From: an uncultured Ellagibacter sp.
GTDB taxonomy: Bacteria > Actinomycetota > Coriobacteriia > Coriobacteriales > Eggerthellaceae
Assembly: GCA_934654815.1 (NCBI GenBank)
Contig: CAKUGU010000009.1
Location: 1 to 60,423 of the forward strand
Direction of reading: 5' to 3'
DNA length: 60,423 nucleotides
In this document: in pieces, positions 50,206 through 60,423 of the stretch
Numbering within the stretch: position 1 is the first letter of the stretch
Layout of the letters: each line of letters opens with the position of its first letter
Position numbers and translations under genes: made by a program
The notes under the pieces: model-generated
The model's database searches: none
What the model saw: only the letters and a program-made list of their open reading frames with translations
What the model was told of the DNA's origin: nothing

Positions 50206-52296
50206 ATGTTATCGAACGCCAAGAAGGCTTGGCATATCGCGCTCGCGTTCGTTCTCGCGACGGCGCTTTCGCTCCCGAGCCTTGCATTCGGTCTCGATGG
50301 AAAGGGAGACACGTCCAACGCCGCAGACGGCACCATGAGCGTCTACGTCGAGGACACGGCGGGCAATACCGCCCTCATGAAGTCCTACACCGCCGACGAG
50401 TTCGCAGCGCTCGCCGCGGAAGTGGACGCAGGGTACCAGTACGGCAAAGGCGGCTCGATCAACCTGATCGCCGTCAAGAAGATGGTCACGTTCGACAAGC
50501 TCATCGCCGACGCCGGCGCCTCCGCGTACTGGACCACGGGCGCCAAGCTGCAGTTCACCTGCACCGACGGCGTGTACAAGAAGAACGTCCCCACCTACGA
50601 GCAGCTCAGCCAGACGGGTTACTTCTACCCCGAGCGCTCCAACACCGATTCGGCCAGCGTCGCGAACCCCATCGAGGTCCCCGCCGGCATCGCCATCCCC
50701 GGTTGGTACGCTTCCGTCGCCACCACCGGCGAGACGTCCGCCGACGCGCTCACCGCGACGCTCGCGAAGCTCGACGGCACGGTAACCGCCGCAACCGGCG
50801 CCGGCGACTCGACGAAGGTCGGCATCGGCATCGCCCGCGACCTTTCATCCACAGACGCGACCGCCGTCATCGACGCCGGTTGGCGTCTCACCGGCAGCGT
50901 GACGTCCATCACCATCAAGGCGCCCGCCGGCGTGACGGTGAAGGGCATCTCCAGCTGCGTCGTTTCCGGCGCCGATGCCATCCAGTACTACACCGGTTCC
51001 GCCATCACCCCGATCACCGTGTCCGACGCGGAAGGCAACCTCCTCTCCGAGGGCACCGACTACACGATCGAGTACGCGAACAACGTGAACGCGGGCACCG
51101 CGCGCTACACCATCACCGGCACGGGCGCCTACGTCGGCCAGGTGAGCGGTACGTTCACCATCACCGACAAGATCCTGAACGTGCAGCTCAACGGCAAGAC
51201 GGTGAAGTCCTACACCATGGCTGAATTGCAGTCGAAGCTTTCCCACGACGCGCAGTACTACCAGCAGTCCAACCACGGCAAGATCGTCGGCTACGCCGCG
51301 ACCGACTACATCGCCTTCGCCGACCTTCTGAAGGACGCCGGCATTGAAGCCTATTGGACTGCGGGCTCGAACCTGCAGTTCATCTGCACCGACGGCCTGT
51401 ACAAGAAGAACCAGCCCACCTTCGAGGACATCGCGGCGCAGAGCTGGTTCTACCCCAACCAGACCCCGACCGAGGCGAACAACACGGCCGGCGCCGTCGA
51501 GACGCCTGCGATCCTCGCGTTCACCTACGGCCAGGCGAACTCCGACGGCGCCACGGTGAGCGACGCCGCGAAGGCCGCCGCCTCCAACATGACGACCCAC
51601 GCCACCTCGAAGGTCTTCCGCGGCTGGAAGGCTTCCGACGACGGCACGATCAACGCTCCCGGCTGGCGCCTCGCCACGGGCGTCGTCGACGTGAACCTCC
51701 AGACCACCCACGCGTCGAAGATCTTCTCCGACGTCGTCGCGGGCGAATGGTACGAGGACGCCGTCACCTTCTGCAACTTCAACGGCCTCATGACCGGCTA
51801 CACCGGTTCGAGCCTGTTCGGCGTGGGCAACACGCTCACCCGCGGCGAGTTCGCGACCATCCTGTACCGCATCGCCGAACCGGAGGCCTCCAAGGCCGAC
51901 TACTCCACGGTGAAGGATACGACCGGCCTCGCCGGCGTCGAGGACGGCAAGTTCTACACCCCCGCCGCCAACTGGGCGGTCGCCAACGGCGTCATCAAGG
52001 GCGTGAACGACACGGACTTCCAGCCCTACGAGCCCGTCACCCGCGAGATGATGTGCACCATCCTCGCTCGCTATCTGAAGGCCGGCGAAGGCCAGCCCAC
52101 CGCCAAACTCGATGCCCTGCCCGATGCTGCGGGCGTGTCCACCTGGGCAACCAACAGCGTCGCTTGGGCGTTGAACGAGGGCGTCGTGAACGGCGTCGAC
52201 CACGACGGCGTGCGCTACGTCGAGGCGGGCACCCCCGTCACCCGCGAGATGGCCGCGCAGGTCATCGCGAACGCTTCCTACAACGAGCTGCTCTAA
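50206..52296 (+). CDS. SLH-domain surface protein with duplicated ligand-type domain
   Basis: A 696-residue secreted protein with signal peptide WHIALAFVLATALSLPSLAFG. Two copies of a ~180-residue domain lie at ~40-225 and ~322-505. Shared blocks: KSYTADEF / KSYTMAEL, AYWTTGAKLQFTCTDGVYKK / AYWTAGSNLQFICTDGLYKK. A surface Ig-like module lies between (YYTGSAITPITVSDAEGNLL). Three SLH domains at ~505-690 (WYEDAVTFCNFNGLMTGYTG, WAVANGVIKGVNDTDFQPYE) anchor it to wall polymer. The gene has its own promoter with operator-like repeats and a strong AAAAGGAGG ribosome binding site, and ends at a perfect terminator. Probably a regulated ligand-capture protein of the importer locus. Confidence 0.85.
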   Translation: MLSNAKKAWHIALAFVLATALSLPSLAFGLDGKGDTSNAADGTMSVYVEDTAGNTALMKSYTADEFAALAAEVDAGYQYGKGGSINLIAVKKMVTFDKLIADAGASAYWTTGAKLQFTCTDGVYKKNVPTYEQLSQTGYFYPERSNTDSASVANPIEVPAGIAIPGWYASVATTGETSADALTATLAKLDGTVTAATGAGDSTKVGIGIARDLSSTDATAVIDAGWRLTGSVTSITIKAPAGVTVKGISSCVVSGADAIQYYTGSAITPITVSDAEGNLLSEGTDYTIEYANNVNAGTARYTITGTGAYVGQVSGTFTITDKILNVQLNGKTVKSYTMAELQSKLSHDAQYYQQSNHGKIVGYAATDYIAFADLLKDAGIEAYWTAGSNLQFICTDGLYKKNQPTFEDIAAQSWFYPNQTPTEANNTAGAVETPAILAFTYGQANSDGATVSDAAKAAASNMTTHATSKVFRGWKASDDGTINAPGWRLATGVVDVNLQTTHASKIFSDVVAGEWYEDAVTFCNFNGLMTGYTGSSLFGVGNTLTRGEFATILYRIAEPEASKADYSTVKDTTGLAGVEDGKFYTPAANWAVANGVIKGVNDTDFQPYEPVTREMMCTILARYLKAGEGQPTAKLDALPDAAGVSTWATNSVAWALNEGVVNGVDHDGVRYVEAGTPVTREMAAQVIANASYNELL

Positions 52297-52323
52297 CTCG
52301 CACTCGAAACCCGGCTGAAGCGC

Positions 52324-52356
52324 AAAGGACCCGGCTCATTCGAGCCGGGTCCTTTT
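52324..52356. terminator. Bidirectional terminator
   Basis: A 14-bp perfect stem (52324-52337 with 52342-52355) has tetraloop ATTC, with A-run and T-run flanks (AAAGGACCCGGCTC ... CCTTTT). It ends the plus-strand surface locus and can also serve ftsY on the minus strand. Confidence 0.9.
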
Positions 52357-52483
52357 ATGTTACGGGACGAAAATGGGACAGGAGCCGTGGTCGCGGTCCA
52401 CCCGGTTCCCTCATGCTAAGGGCATCCGAGCGCACCGAAAGCGAGACAGAGCACGTCACTCTCCCCGCCCTGCTGCGCCGCCG

Positions 52484-53410
52484 CTACTCGGCCTCGCGCT
52501 CGTCGAAGTCGCCCACAAGGGCGCGAGCGAAGTCGTGCGCGTCGAAGTCCTTCAAGTCGTCCATTCCCTCACCCACGCCGATCTTCAGCACGGGAAGCTC
52601 CAGCTCGTGGCTCACCGCGAGCGCGATGCCGCCCTTCGCCGTGCCATCGAGCTTCGTGACGATGATGCCATCGAGAGAAAGCGCCTTGTTGAACTCGCGC
52701 GCCTGCTGAAGCCCGTTCTGGCCGGTCGTCGCGTCGATGACGAGTACCGTGTACACGGGCAGCTTCGAGCGCTTGCGCACCACGTTCACGACCTTCTCAA
52801 GCTCGCGCATGAGATCGGCCGAGGTGTGCAGGCGCCCCGCCGTGTCGATGAGCACCAAGTCCGCGCCCGTCTCCTCGGCACGCTCGATCGTGGCGTAGCA
52901 CACGCTCGCCGGGTCGCTTCCACGCTCGCGCTCGACCACTTCCACCTCGGCGCGGCGCGCCCATACCTCGAGCTGCTCGATCGCGGCGGCGCGGAAGGTG
53001 TCGGCGCTGCCCAGGATGACGTTGCGCCCCTTATCGGATGCCTCCTTGGCGAGCTTGCCGACGGTGGTCGTCTTGCCGGTGCCGTTGATGCCCACGAACA
53101 AAACGAGCGCGGGTTCGCCGCCGAAGATGTCTTCCCCTCCCTCGGTGAACGTGCTCGCGATCTGGTCGTTCAGCATGTCGAGCACGGCATAGGCGTCGGG
53201 AAGCGCCTTGCGCGTCGCCTGGTCGCGGAGGTTCTCGACGATGTCGCTCGCTGCAGGCGCGCCGATGTCGCTTAGGATGAGCGTCTCCTCGAGCCCGTCC
53301 CAGAACTCGTCGTCCAAGTCGGGGCCGCGGTCGAGCAGGACGTTCATCTGCTCCTTGAACTTGTCGCGCGAGCGCGCGAGACCTTCGCTGATGCGATTGA
53401 AAAAGCCCAT
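52484..53410 (-). CDS. ftsY: Signal recognition particle receptor FtsY
   Basis: A 308-residue SRP GTPase. N-terminal amphipathic start (MGFFNRISEGLARSRDKF) and a short N domain without the long acidic region of proteobacterial FtsY. The G domain has VGINGTGKTTTVGKLAKEAS (G1), ADTFRAAAIEQL, VLIDTAGRLHTSADLM (G3) and TKLDGTAKGG (G4). It docks ribosome-SRP complexes at the membrane translocon. It is separated from smc, its common neighbour, by the opp operon. Confidence 0.95.
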   Translation of the reverse strand: MGFFNRISEGLARSRDKFKEQMNVLLDRGPDLDDEFWDGLEETLILSDIGAPAASDIVENLRDQATRKALPDAYAVLDMLNDQIASTFTEGGEDIFGGEPALVLFVGINGTGKTTTVGKLAKEASDKGRNVILGSADTFRAAAIEQLEVWARRAEVEVVERERGSDPASVCYATIERAEETGADLVLIDTAGRLHTSADLMRELEKVVNVVRKRSKLPVYTVLVIDATTGQNGLQQAREFNKALSLDGIIVTKLDGTAKGGIALAVSHELELPVLKIGVGEGMDDLKDFDAHDFARALVGDFDEREAE

Positions 53411-53474
53411 GAGGGTATCCTTCCACTATGCGAAAAGGGCATGTCAGCCCGTGAAAACGGCTACCTCACAGCAT

Positions 53475-53516
53475 AACAAAGAAACGCCCCCGCATCCTGC
53501 GATGCGAGGGCGTTTC
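53475..53516 (-). terminator. Terminator of the opp operon
   Basis: GAAACGCCCCCGCATC (53481-53496) and GATGCGAGGGCGTTTC (53501-53516) form a 16-bp stem with one G-U pair and a 4-nt loop. TTTGTT follows on the minus strand. It lies 36 bp after the oppF stop. Confidence 0.85.
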
Positions 53517-53551
53517 CAAGTTAAACGGAGAAAAGCATCCGTTCGGGTAAG

Positions 53552-55685
<2,134 letters not shown>

Positions 55686-55689
55686 GTGA

Positions 55690-56628
55690 CTACCTCTTTC
55701 TCGACTTGGGGTCAAGGCCGTCGCGGATGCCGTCGCCGAGCAGGTTGAACGCGAGCACGGTGAGCGTGATGGCGAGGCCGGGGAAGATCATGAGCCACGG
55801 CGCGCGGAACAGCTCGTTGCGGCCACGGCCGAGCATGTCGCCCCATTCGGCGTCGGGCGGCTGGACGCCCAGGCCCAAGAAGCCGAGCGCTGCGCAGTCG
55901 AGGATGGCCGACGAGATGCCGAGCGTCGCGCGGACGATGATCGAGGGCAGCGCGTTCGGGAGCACGTGGCGGAACACGATGGCGAAGTTCGAGTTGCCCA
56001 TGACGCGCGCGGCGGCGACGTAGTCGTTCTCTTTGATGGAGAGGATCTCGGAGCGCACGATGCGCGCGTACTCGGGGATGGCGACGAAGCCGATGGCGAC
56101 GACCGCCTTCTCGATGCCCTGGCCGAGCGCCGCCATGATGGCGATGGCGAGCAGGATGGACGGGATGGAGAGCATCATGTCCATGATGCGCATGATGACC
56201 GTGTCCCACTTGCCGCCCTTGTAGCCGGCGATCGCGCCGAGCACGACGCCGAGCGATAGCGAGATGGCCACGGCCGCTAGGCCGACGACGAGCGTGATCT
56301 GGGTGCCGACGAGCACGCGGCTGAAGATGTCGCGGCCCTGAAGGTCGGTGCCGAACCAGTGCTCGGCCGAGGGGCCTTGCGCGGAGTGCGCGAGGTTCTG
56401 CTCGTAGGGGTCGTAGGGAAGCACGCCCGGAGCGAGCTTCGTCACGACGGCGATGACCACGAGCAAAAGGATGAAGATGGCGGACACGAGCGCCGCCTTG
56501 TTGGAAACGATGCCGTCGATGACGTCTTTCCAGATGCTTTCGCGCTTTTCGACGACGGGCGCGGCTGCGGCGGCGTTCGATTCGAGCTCGCCGGCGCCTT
56601 CGGTCGCGAGAACCGTTTTCTTGCTCAT
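55690..56628 (-). CDS. oppC: Oligopeptide ABC transporter permease OppC
   Basis: A 312-residue permease, six helices, with an N-terminal cytoplasmic extension. The ATG at 56628 is chosen (AGAGGGG upstream, adjacent to the oppB stop). Typical OppC features: [20 protein letters not shown] and the ATPase-coupling EAA segment [20 protein letters not shown], followed by [20 protein letters not shown]. Confidence 0.92.
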   Translation of the reverse strand: MSKKTVLATEGAGELESNAAAAAPVVEKRESIWKDVIDGIVSNKAALVSAIFILLLVVIAVVTKLAPGVLPYDPYEQNLAHSAQGPSAEHWFGTDLQGRDIFSRVLVGTQITLVVGLAAVAISLSLGVVLGAIAGYKGGKWDTVIMRIMDMMLSIPSILLAIAIMAALGQGIEKAVVAIGFVAIPEYARIVRSEILSIKENDYVAAARVMGNSNFAIVFRHVLPNALPSIIVRATLGISSAILDCAALGFLGLGVQPPDAEWGDMLGRGRNELFRAPWLMIFPGLAITLTVLAFNLLGDGIRDGLDPKSRKR

Positions 56629-56633
56629 CCCGA

Positions 56634-57653
56634 TCACCCCTCTTCCTTCGCGCCGTACTTGATGCGGGGATCAAGCCATGCGTAGACGATGTCGACCAGC
56701 AGGTTCATGATGACGAAGATGACCGCGACCAGAAGCACGATGCCCTGCACCACCGGGAAGTCGCTCTTGAGTACGCAGTCGACAGCGTACTTGCCGATGC
56801 CCGGCCACGCGAACACCGTTTCGGTGAGCAGCGCGCCGCCGAGGAGGCTGCCGAACTGCAGGCCGATGACGGTGGAGACGGGCAGCATCGCGTTGCGCAG
56901 CGCGTGCTTGATGTTCACCGAGCGCTTGGTCAGGCCCTTCGCGCGAGCGGTGCGGATGTAGTCCGCGTTCAGCGTTTCAAGCATGGAGGAACGCGTCATG
57001 CGCGTGATGATAGCCATGGAGTACAGCGACAGCGCGAGCGTCGGCAGGATGAGGTGCACGAGCACGTCGCCGAGCGCGGTCCAGTCCCCCTTCGCGATCG
57101 TGTCGATGATGAAGAAGCCGGTGCCGCCCGTGGGCTGCAGAAGCGGCGTCACGCGGCCGGAAGACGGCAGGATGTGCAGCGTCGCGGAGAACAGCAAAAT
57201 GAGCAGGATGCCCGACCAGAAGATCGGCATCGACACGCCGATGAGCGCGATGACCATGCTCACGTTGTCGGCGAGCTTGTTCTTCTTCACCGCGGCGAGC
57301 ACGCCGAGCGCGATGCCGCACACCGACGCGACGATGATGGCGCAGATGGCGAGCTCGGCCGTTGCCGGGAAGCGCGAGGCGATCTCGGCGGCGACAGAGG
57401 TGTGGGTGTAGTACGACGTGCCCAGATCGCCCTGGATCGCCGACACCAAGAAGTTGACGTACTGCAGCCAGATCGGATCATCGAGCCCGTAGTCGGCTCG
57501 CCACGCGGCCATCGCCTCGGGCGTCGCGTGCTCGCCCAAAACGACGGGGGCGGGGTCGGACGCCAAGACGCGCGTGATGAAGAAGATGATGATCGTCACA
57601 CCCAGCAGCACGGGAATCACCATAAGGATTCTCTTGAGGATGTATTTGAGCAC
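56634..57653 (-). CDS. oppB: Oligopeptide ABC transporter permease OppB
   Basis: A 339-residue permease started at GTG 57653 (AAAGGAACAAG upstream), matching the usual OppB N-terminus (LKYILKRILMVIPVLLGVTI). An EAA-loop region, RTARAKGLTKRSVNIKHALR, and the C-terminal block LLTETVFAWPGIGKYAVDCV are family hallmarks. The upstream in-frame extension to 57761 is not used because it lies across the intergenic leader and lacks family similarity. Forms the channel with OppC. Confidence 0.92.
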   Translation of the reverse strand: MLKYILKRILMVIPVLLGVTIIIFFITRVLASDPAPVVLGEHATPEAMAAWRADYGLDDPIWLQYVNFLVSAIQGDLGTSYYTHTSVAAEIASRFPATAELAICAIIVASVCGIALGVLAAVKKNKLADNVSMVIALIGVSMPIFWSGILLILLFSATLHILPSSGRVTPLLQPTGGTGFFIIDTIAKGDWTALGDVLVHLILPTLALSLYSMAIITRMTRSSMLETLNADYIRTARAKGLTKRSVNIKHALRNAMLPVSTVIGLQFGSLLGGALLTETVFAWPGIGKYAVDCVLKSDFPVVQGIVLLVAVIFVIMNLLVDIVYAWLDPRIKYGAKEEG

Positions 57654-57782
57654 CTTGTTCCTTTCGAAAGAGCCCCGCTTGTCTCGTCTGGTTCGGGGCC
57701 GAAAAAGACGCAGGTTGCGGTACCTGCCTGGAAGCGAATCCCCACATTCGACTCCAGGCAAGCCGCACCCCCGCGTAAAGAC

Positions 57783-57818
57783 GGGGCGCGCGAGCGAAAT
57801 GCGCCGCTCGCGCGCCCC
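57783..57818 (-). terminator. oppA-oppB intergenic stem-loop (attenuator)
   Basis: A 14-bp perfect GC-rich stem (57783-57796 with 57805-57818) with an 8-nt loop lies just after the oppA stop. It has no T-tract. This arrangement commonly lets the binding protein be made in excess over the permease and ATPase genes. Confidence 0.65.
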
Positions 57819-57845
57819 GAGAAGGGCAAAACCGGGAAAGCAGGC

Positions 57846-59486
57846 TTACGCTTCCTTGGAAACGCCCTTGAAGAAGACGACTCCCGTCGGGTGATAGTAG
57901 AAGTCCTTCACCTTCGGGCTGTAGCCGAGCAGGTTCTTACCATGGGAGATGAGCACCCACGGCTGCTCCTCGGCGACCATTTCCTCGCACTTCTTGTAGA
58001 TCGCGTCGCGATCGTCGCCGTCGGGCGTGTCGATGCCCTGGGCGATGAGCTTCTTGTACTCGGCGTTGTTCCAGTGAGCCACGTTCATGGACTTGTTGGA
58101 GTCCGCGAGCAGGTTCATGAAGTTGTCCGGGTCGCCGTTGTCGCCCGTCCAGCCGTAGAAGCAGATGTCGTAGGGATCGGTCTGGACCTTGGACTTGTAG
58201 GTGGTCCAGTCGTACTGGGTGATGTTCACCTTGACGCCGACCTTGTCCAGGTAGCCCTGGATCATGTTGGCGAGCTCAACGCCGCCCTTGGCGTTGTAGG
58301 GGCGCGCGGTGGAGTAGGTGATGCAGGTGAGCTCGGTCACGCCCTTGGCGGAAAGCGTCGCCTTCGCGGCGTCGGGATCGTAAGCGGTCTGCTTGATATC
58401 CTCGTCGTAGGGAGCCATCCACAGCGGCATGACGGAGTTCGCGACGGAGGCGTAGTCGCCGTAGATGGCGGAGACCATTTCCTCGACGTTGATCGCCTGG
58501 GCGATTGCCTTGCGGACTTCCTTGTCGGCGCAGATGCCGCCCTCGTCGGTGTTGAATGCCATGTAGTTGACGGTCATGCCGTCCTCAGCGAACAGCTCGT
58601 AGCCGCCGTCGGTGATCTGGTTGGCGGAAGAGGGGTCAACCGAAGAGATGATGTCGCACTCGCCGTTCAGAAGCGAGGTGATGCGGGTGTTGCCCTCGGC
58701 GATGACCTTGAAGATGATGTTCTTGGTCTTCGGCGCGTTGTCCTTGTCCCAGTAGTCCTCGTTGGCCTCGAGGGTGATGGAAGCGGACTTCGTCCAGTCG
58801 ACGAACTTGTAAGGGCCGGTGCCGACGGGCTTCTCGATCGGCTTGCCGGCGGCCTCGTCGATGGCCTTCGGCGACACGATCGGGGCGGCCAGGCACATGG
58901 CCAGGTTCTTCAGGAAGGACGTGTTCGGCGCGCGCAGGGTGAACTTCACCGTCTTGTCGTCGACGGCCTCGACCGTCTTCACGCCCGAGTTCGCGGCTTC
59001 CTCGCCGAAGACGAAGGAGGCGTAGGGCATGTCGGAGTTGCGGTTCGGCTCGAGCAGGCGCTCGATGGACTTCACGACGGCAGCGGCGTTGAACTCCTCG
59101 CCGTCATGGAACTTGATGCCCTCGCGCAGCTTGATGGTGTAGGTGAGCAGGTCATCGGAGATCTCCGGCAGCTCGGCGGCGAGCAGCGGCTGGACGGTCG
59201 CGTCCTTCGCGCCGTAGCCGTAGAGGCCCTCGTGGATGTTCGCGGACACGATGGCGGATTCGCCGTCGTCGAAGTACGCCGGGTCGAGAGCGCGCGGGTC
59301 GGCGGTGAGGCTGTAGGTGATGCTTTCAGCAACGCCCGAGCCGGAAGCAGACGAGTCGCTCTTCTTGTCGCTGGAGCCGGAGTTGCTCGAGCAGCCGGCC
59401 ATGCCGATGACGGCGGTGCTCGCAACAGCGGTGCCGAGCAGGCCCATGAACTGGCGCCTGCTGACTTGCAGCTTGCTTTCTTCCAT
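57846..59486 (-). CDS. oppA: Oligopeptide-binding lipoprotein OppA (family 5)
   Basis: A 546-residue family 5 binding protein started at the ATG at 59486 (GGGAAGGGAGAAATCC upstream). The N-terminus has a twin-arginine motif SRRQFMGLLG and lipobox MAGC, followed by a Ser-rich linker. Family marks: SITYSLTADPRALDPAYFDD, YTIKLREGIKFHDGEEFNAA (typical L(R)xG(v/i)KFHDG) and GTGPYKFVDWTKSASITLE. It captures peptides outside the membrane for OppBCDF. First gene of the operon. Confidence 0.92.
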   Translation of the reverse strand: MEESKLQVSRRQFMGLLGTAVASTAVIGMAGCSSNSGSSDKKSDSSASGSGVAESITYSLTADPRALDPAYFDDGESAIVSANIHEGLYGYGAKDATVQPLLAAELPEISDDLLTYTIKLREGIKFHDGEEFNAAAVVKSIERLLEPNRNSDMPYASFVFGEEAANSGVKTVEAVDDKTVKFTLRAPNTSFLKNLAMCLAAPIVSPKAIDEAAGKPIEKPVGTGPYKFVDWTKSASITLEANEDYWDKDNAPKTKNIIFKVIAEGNTRITSLLNGECDIISSVDPSSANQITDGGYELFAEDGMTVNYMAFNTDEGGICADKEVRKAIAQAINVEEMVSAIYGDYASVANSVMPLWMAPYDEDIKQTAYDPDAAKATLSAKGVTELTCITYSTARPYNAKGGVELANMIQGYLDKVGVKVNITQYDWTTYKSKVQTDPYDICFYGWTGDNGDPDNFMNLLADSNKSMNVAHWNNAEYKKLIAQGIDTPDGDDRDAIYKKCEEMVAEEQPWVLISHGKNLLGYSPKVKDFYYHPTGVVFFKGVSKEA

Positions 59487-59821
59487 TGGATTTCTCCCTT
59501 CCCATTTCGGCTCGGCCGATTTCCGGCGAGCCGTCGCACAGCTTCCTGTACCGTGCTTTCCCACGAAATCCTAATAACAGCTAGGAATTCGTATCGGTAC
59601 ACTTTAGCGCAGCAAAGCACGTGTTCGCGCGGGGAGTGGAGATTTTTTGGGCTATTTATTCGCTTTTTACCGTCAACGGCGCGAAAAAAGCAGGTAAAGA
59701 ACGGGTCTTGGGCAATTCGGGGAAATGATGGACGGACGCGGGAAGGGCGCGCCGAGGGGTTTCCCTCCCCCGGCGCGCCCCTGGTTTCGCACGTTCGCGT
59801 GCGCGGCGTACCGCCTCGCGG
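59487..59821. other. Intergenic region between smc and oppA, 335 bp
   Basis: Holds the oppA leader and the smc 3' hairpin. AT-rich segments lie at 59560-59610 and 59640-59700. A possible oppA promoter is minus-strand TTGCTG, ~16-bp spacer, TACGAA near 59590-59620, but the match is poor. No coding frame is supported. Confidence 0.45.
59745..59780 (-). terminator. Hairpin after smc
   Basis: GGGCGCGCCG (59745-59754) and CGGCGCGCCC (59771-59780) form a 10-bp perfect stem. The loop can add AGGG/CCCT pairs. It lies 42 bp after the smc stop. No clear T-tract. Confidence 0.55.
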
Positions 59822-60423
59822 CTACTCGGCGTACTGCAGCGCGCGGTCGAGCTTCTGGCTGATCACCTTCGTGACGCCGTCGGCCTGCATGGACACACCG
59901 AACAGCACGTCGGCCGTCTCCATCGTGCGGCGCTGGTGCGTGATCATGATGAGCTGCGTCGAGTCGCGCAGCGATTCGACGAACGCGACGAGACGACGCA
60001 GGTTGGTGTCGTCGAGCGCCGCCTCCACCTCGTCGAGGATGTAGAACGGGGTGGACCGGATTCGGTACACCGCGAACAGGAGCGCGATGGCCGTGAGCGA
60101 CTTCTCGCCGCCCGACATGAGCGTCATCTTCTCGATGCGCTTGCCGCGCGGCTGTGCCGTCACCTCGACGCCGGTGTTTTCCAAGTCGTCGGGGTCGACG
60201 AGCGAGAGGTGCGCGGTGCCGCCCGGGAACAGCGTGGCGAAGATTTCCCGGAAGTTCTTGTCGACCGCCTCGTAGGTCCTCACGAAATCGTCCTTCATGC
60301 GCGCATCGATGACGCGGTTGATCTTCGCGAGCGACTTGCGCGCCCCGTCGAGGTCGGCGAGCTGAGCGGCGAGATAGTCGTAACGTACCTTGAGCGCGTC
60401 GTACTCGTCGGCGGCGTCGGGGT
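59822..60423 (-). CDS. smc: Chromosome segregation ATPase SMC (C-terminal part; 5' end beyond window)
   Basis: The frame is open from the window edge to the stop at 59822, giving the last ~200 residues of SMC. Visible motifs: the C-terminal ABC signature MTLMSGGEKSLTAIALLFAV, Walker B PFYILDEVEAALDDTNLRRL, and the H-loop-like LIMITHQRRTMETADVLFGV. The preceding residues are the end of the returning coiled coil. SMC with ScpAB compacts and segregates chromosomes. Methionines inside the fragment are not starts. Confidence 0.95.
   Translation of the reverse strand, partial: PDAADEYDALKVRYDYLAAQLADLDGARKSLAKINRVIDARMKDDFVRTYEAVDKNFREIFATLFPGGTAHLSLVDPDDLENTGVEVTAQPRGKRIEKMTLMSGGEKSLTAIALLFAVYRIRSTPFYILDEVEAALDDTNLRRLVAFVESLRDSTQLIMITHQRRTMETADVLFGVSMQADGVTKVISQKLDRALQYAE

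Noticed and set aside
57654..57761. N-terminal extension of oppB
   Set aside because: Family OppB proteins begin at the KYILKRIL region. The extension covers the leader next to the oppA-oppB hairpin, and a good ribosome binding site precedes the GTG at 57653.
56904..60044. 1046-codon plus-strand frame across oppB, oppA and the smc end
   Set aside because: It crosses three real genes and their intergenic gaps, has no domain and is Arg/His/Val-rich, typical of antisense frames in GC-rich DNA. The same applies to long plus frames at 28608-31289 and 33306-36128 and the minus frame at 13868-16498.

Overview
The window looks like a chromosomal segment of a GC-rich anaerobic actinobacterium, most likely family Eggerthellaceae (class Coriobacteriia). 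This is inferred from three things: the high third-position GC, the tandem molybdopterin enzymes with MFS transporters and a polytopic LuxR regulator, and the SLH-anchored surface proteins. I see no rRNA, tRNA, CRISPR array or insertion sequence. Very long reading frames antisense to real genes are common and are GC artefacts.

Layout. 1-2779 (minus): a truncated sugar-isomerase-like gene and a PucR-type regulator. 3254-17744 (plus): an accessory metabolic island with two parallel cassettes. Each has a cytosolic DMSO-reductase-superfamily molybdoenzyme, a small two-cluster ferredoxin subunit and MFS transporters. Around them lie a 65-aa protein, an amidohydrolase-2 protein without key metal ligands, an orphan 179-aa protein, a membrane LuxR regulator, and a 150-aa protein that is essentially an array of DAVTGAT flavinylation motifs. 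The gene content resembles catechol dehydroxylase / transhydroxylase loci; the substrate is not determinable here. 18121-28537: housekeeping genes rlmKL, rpoD, priA and metK (with a SAM riboswitch), a divergent ATP-grasp-like gene and a DUF1461 membrane protein.

28749-35951 (minus): two hybrid histidine kinases flanking an extracellular binding lipoprotein whose C-terminus resembles a 5'-nucleotidase C-domain. The upstream kinase gene carries a c-di-GMP-I (GEMM) riboswitch with a plausible translational expression platform. 36291-39531 (plus): gltX, a polyferredoxin and a PaaI-type thioesterase. 39685-52296 (plus): a metal-chelate-type ABC importer (permease, ATPase, Tat/lipobox binding protein) followed by two large secreted proteins, an ExbB/TolQ-like channel, a DUF2149/ExbD-like protein and another SLH surface protein. 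This reads as an energised surface-uptake system in an organism expected to lack an outer membrane.

52484-60423 (minus): ftsY and the C-terminal part of smc, separated by an oppABCDF peptide transporter operon.

The strongest leads are the DAVTGAT-array protein (9212-9664), the ABC/surface-protein/ExbB-DUF2149 locus (39685-52296), and the c-di-GMP riboswitch controlling a cytosolic hybrid kinase (35951-36123).
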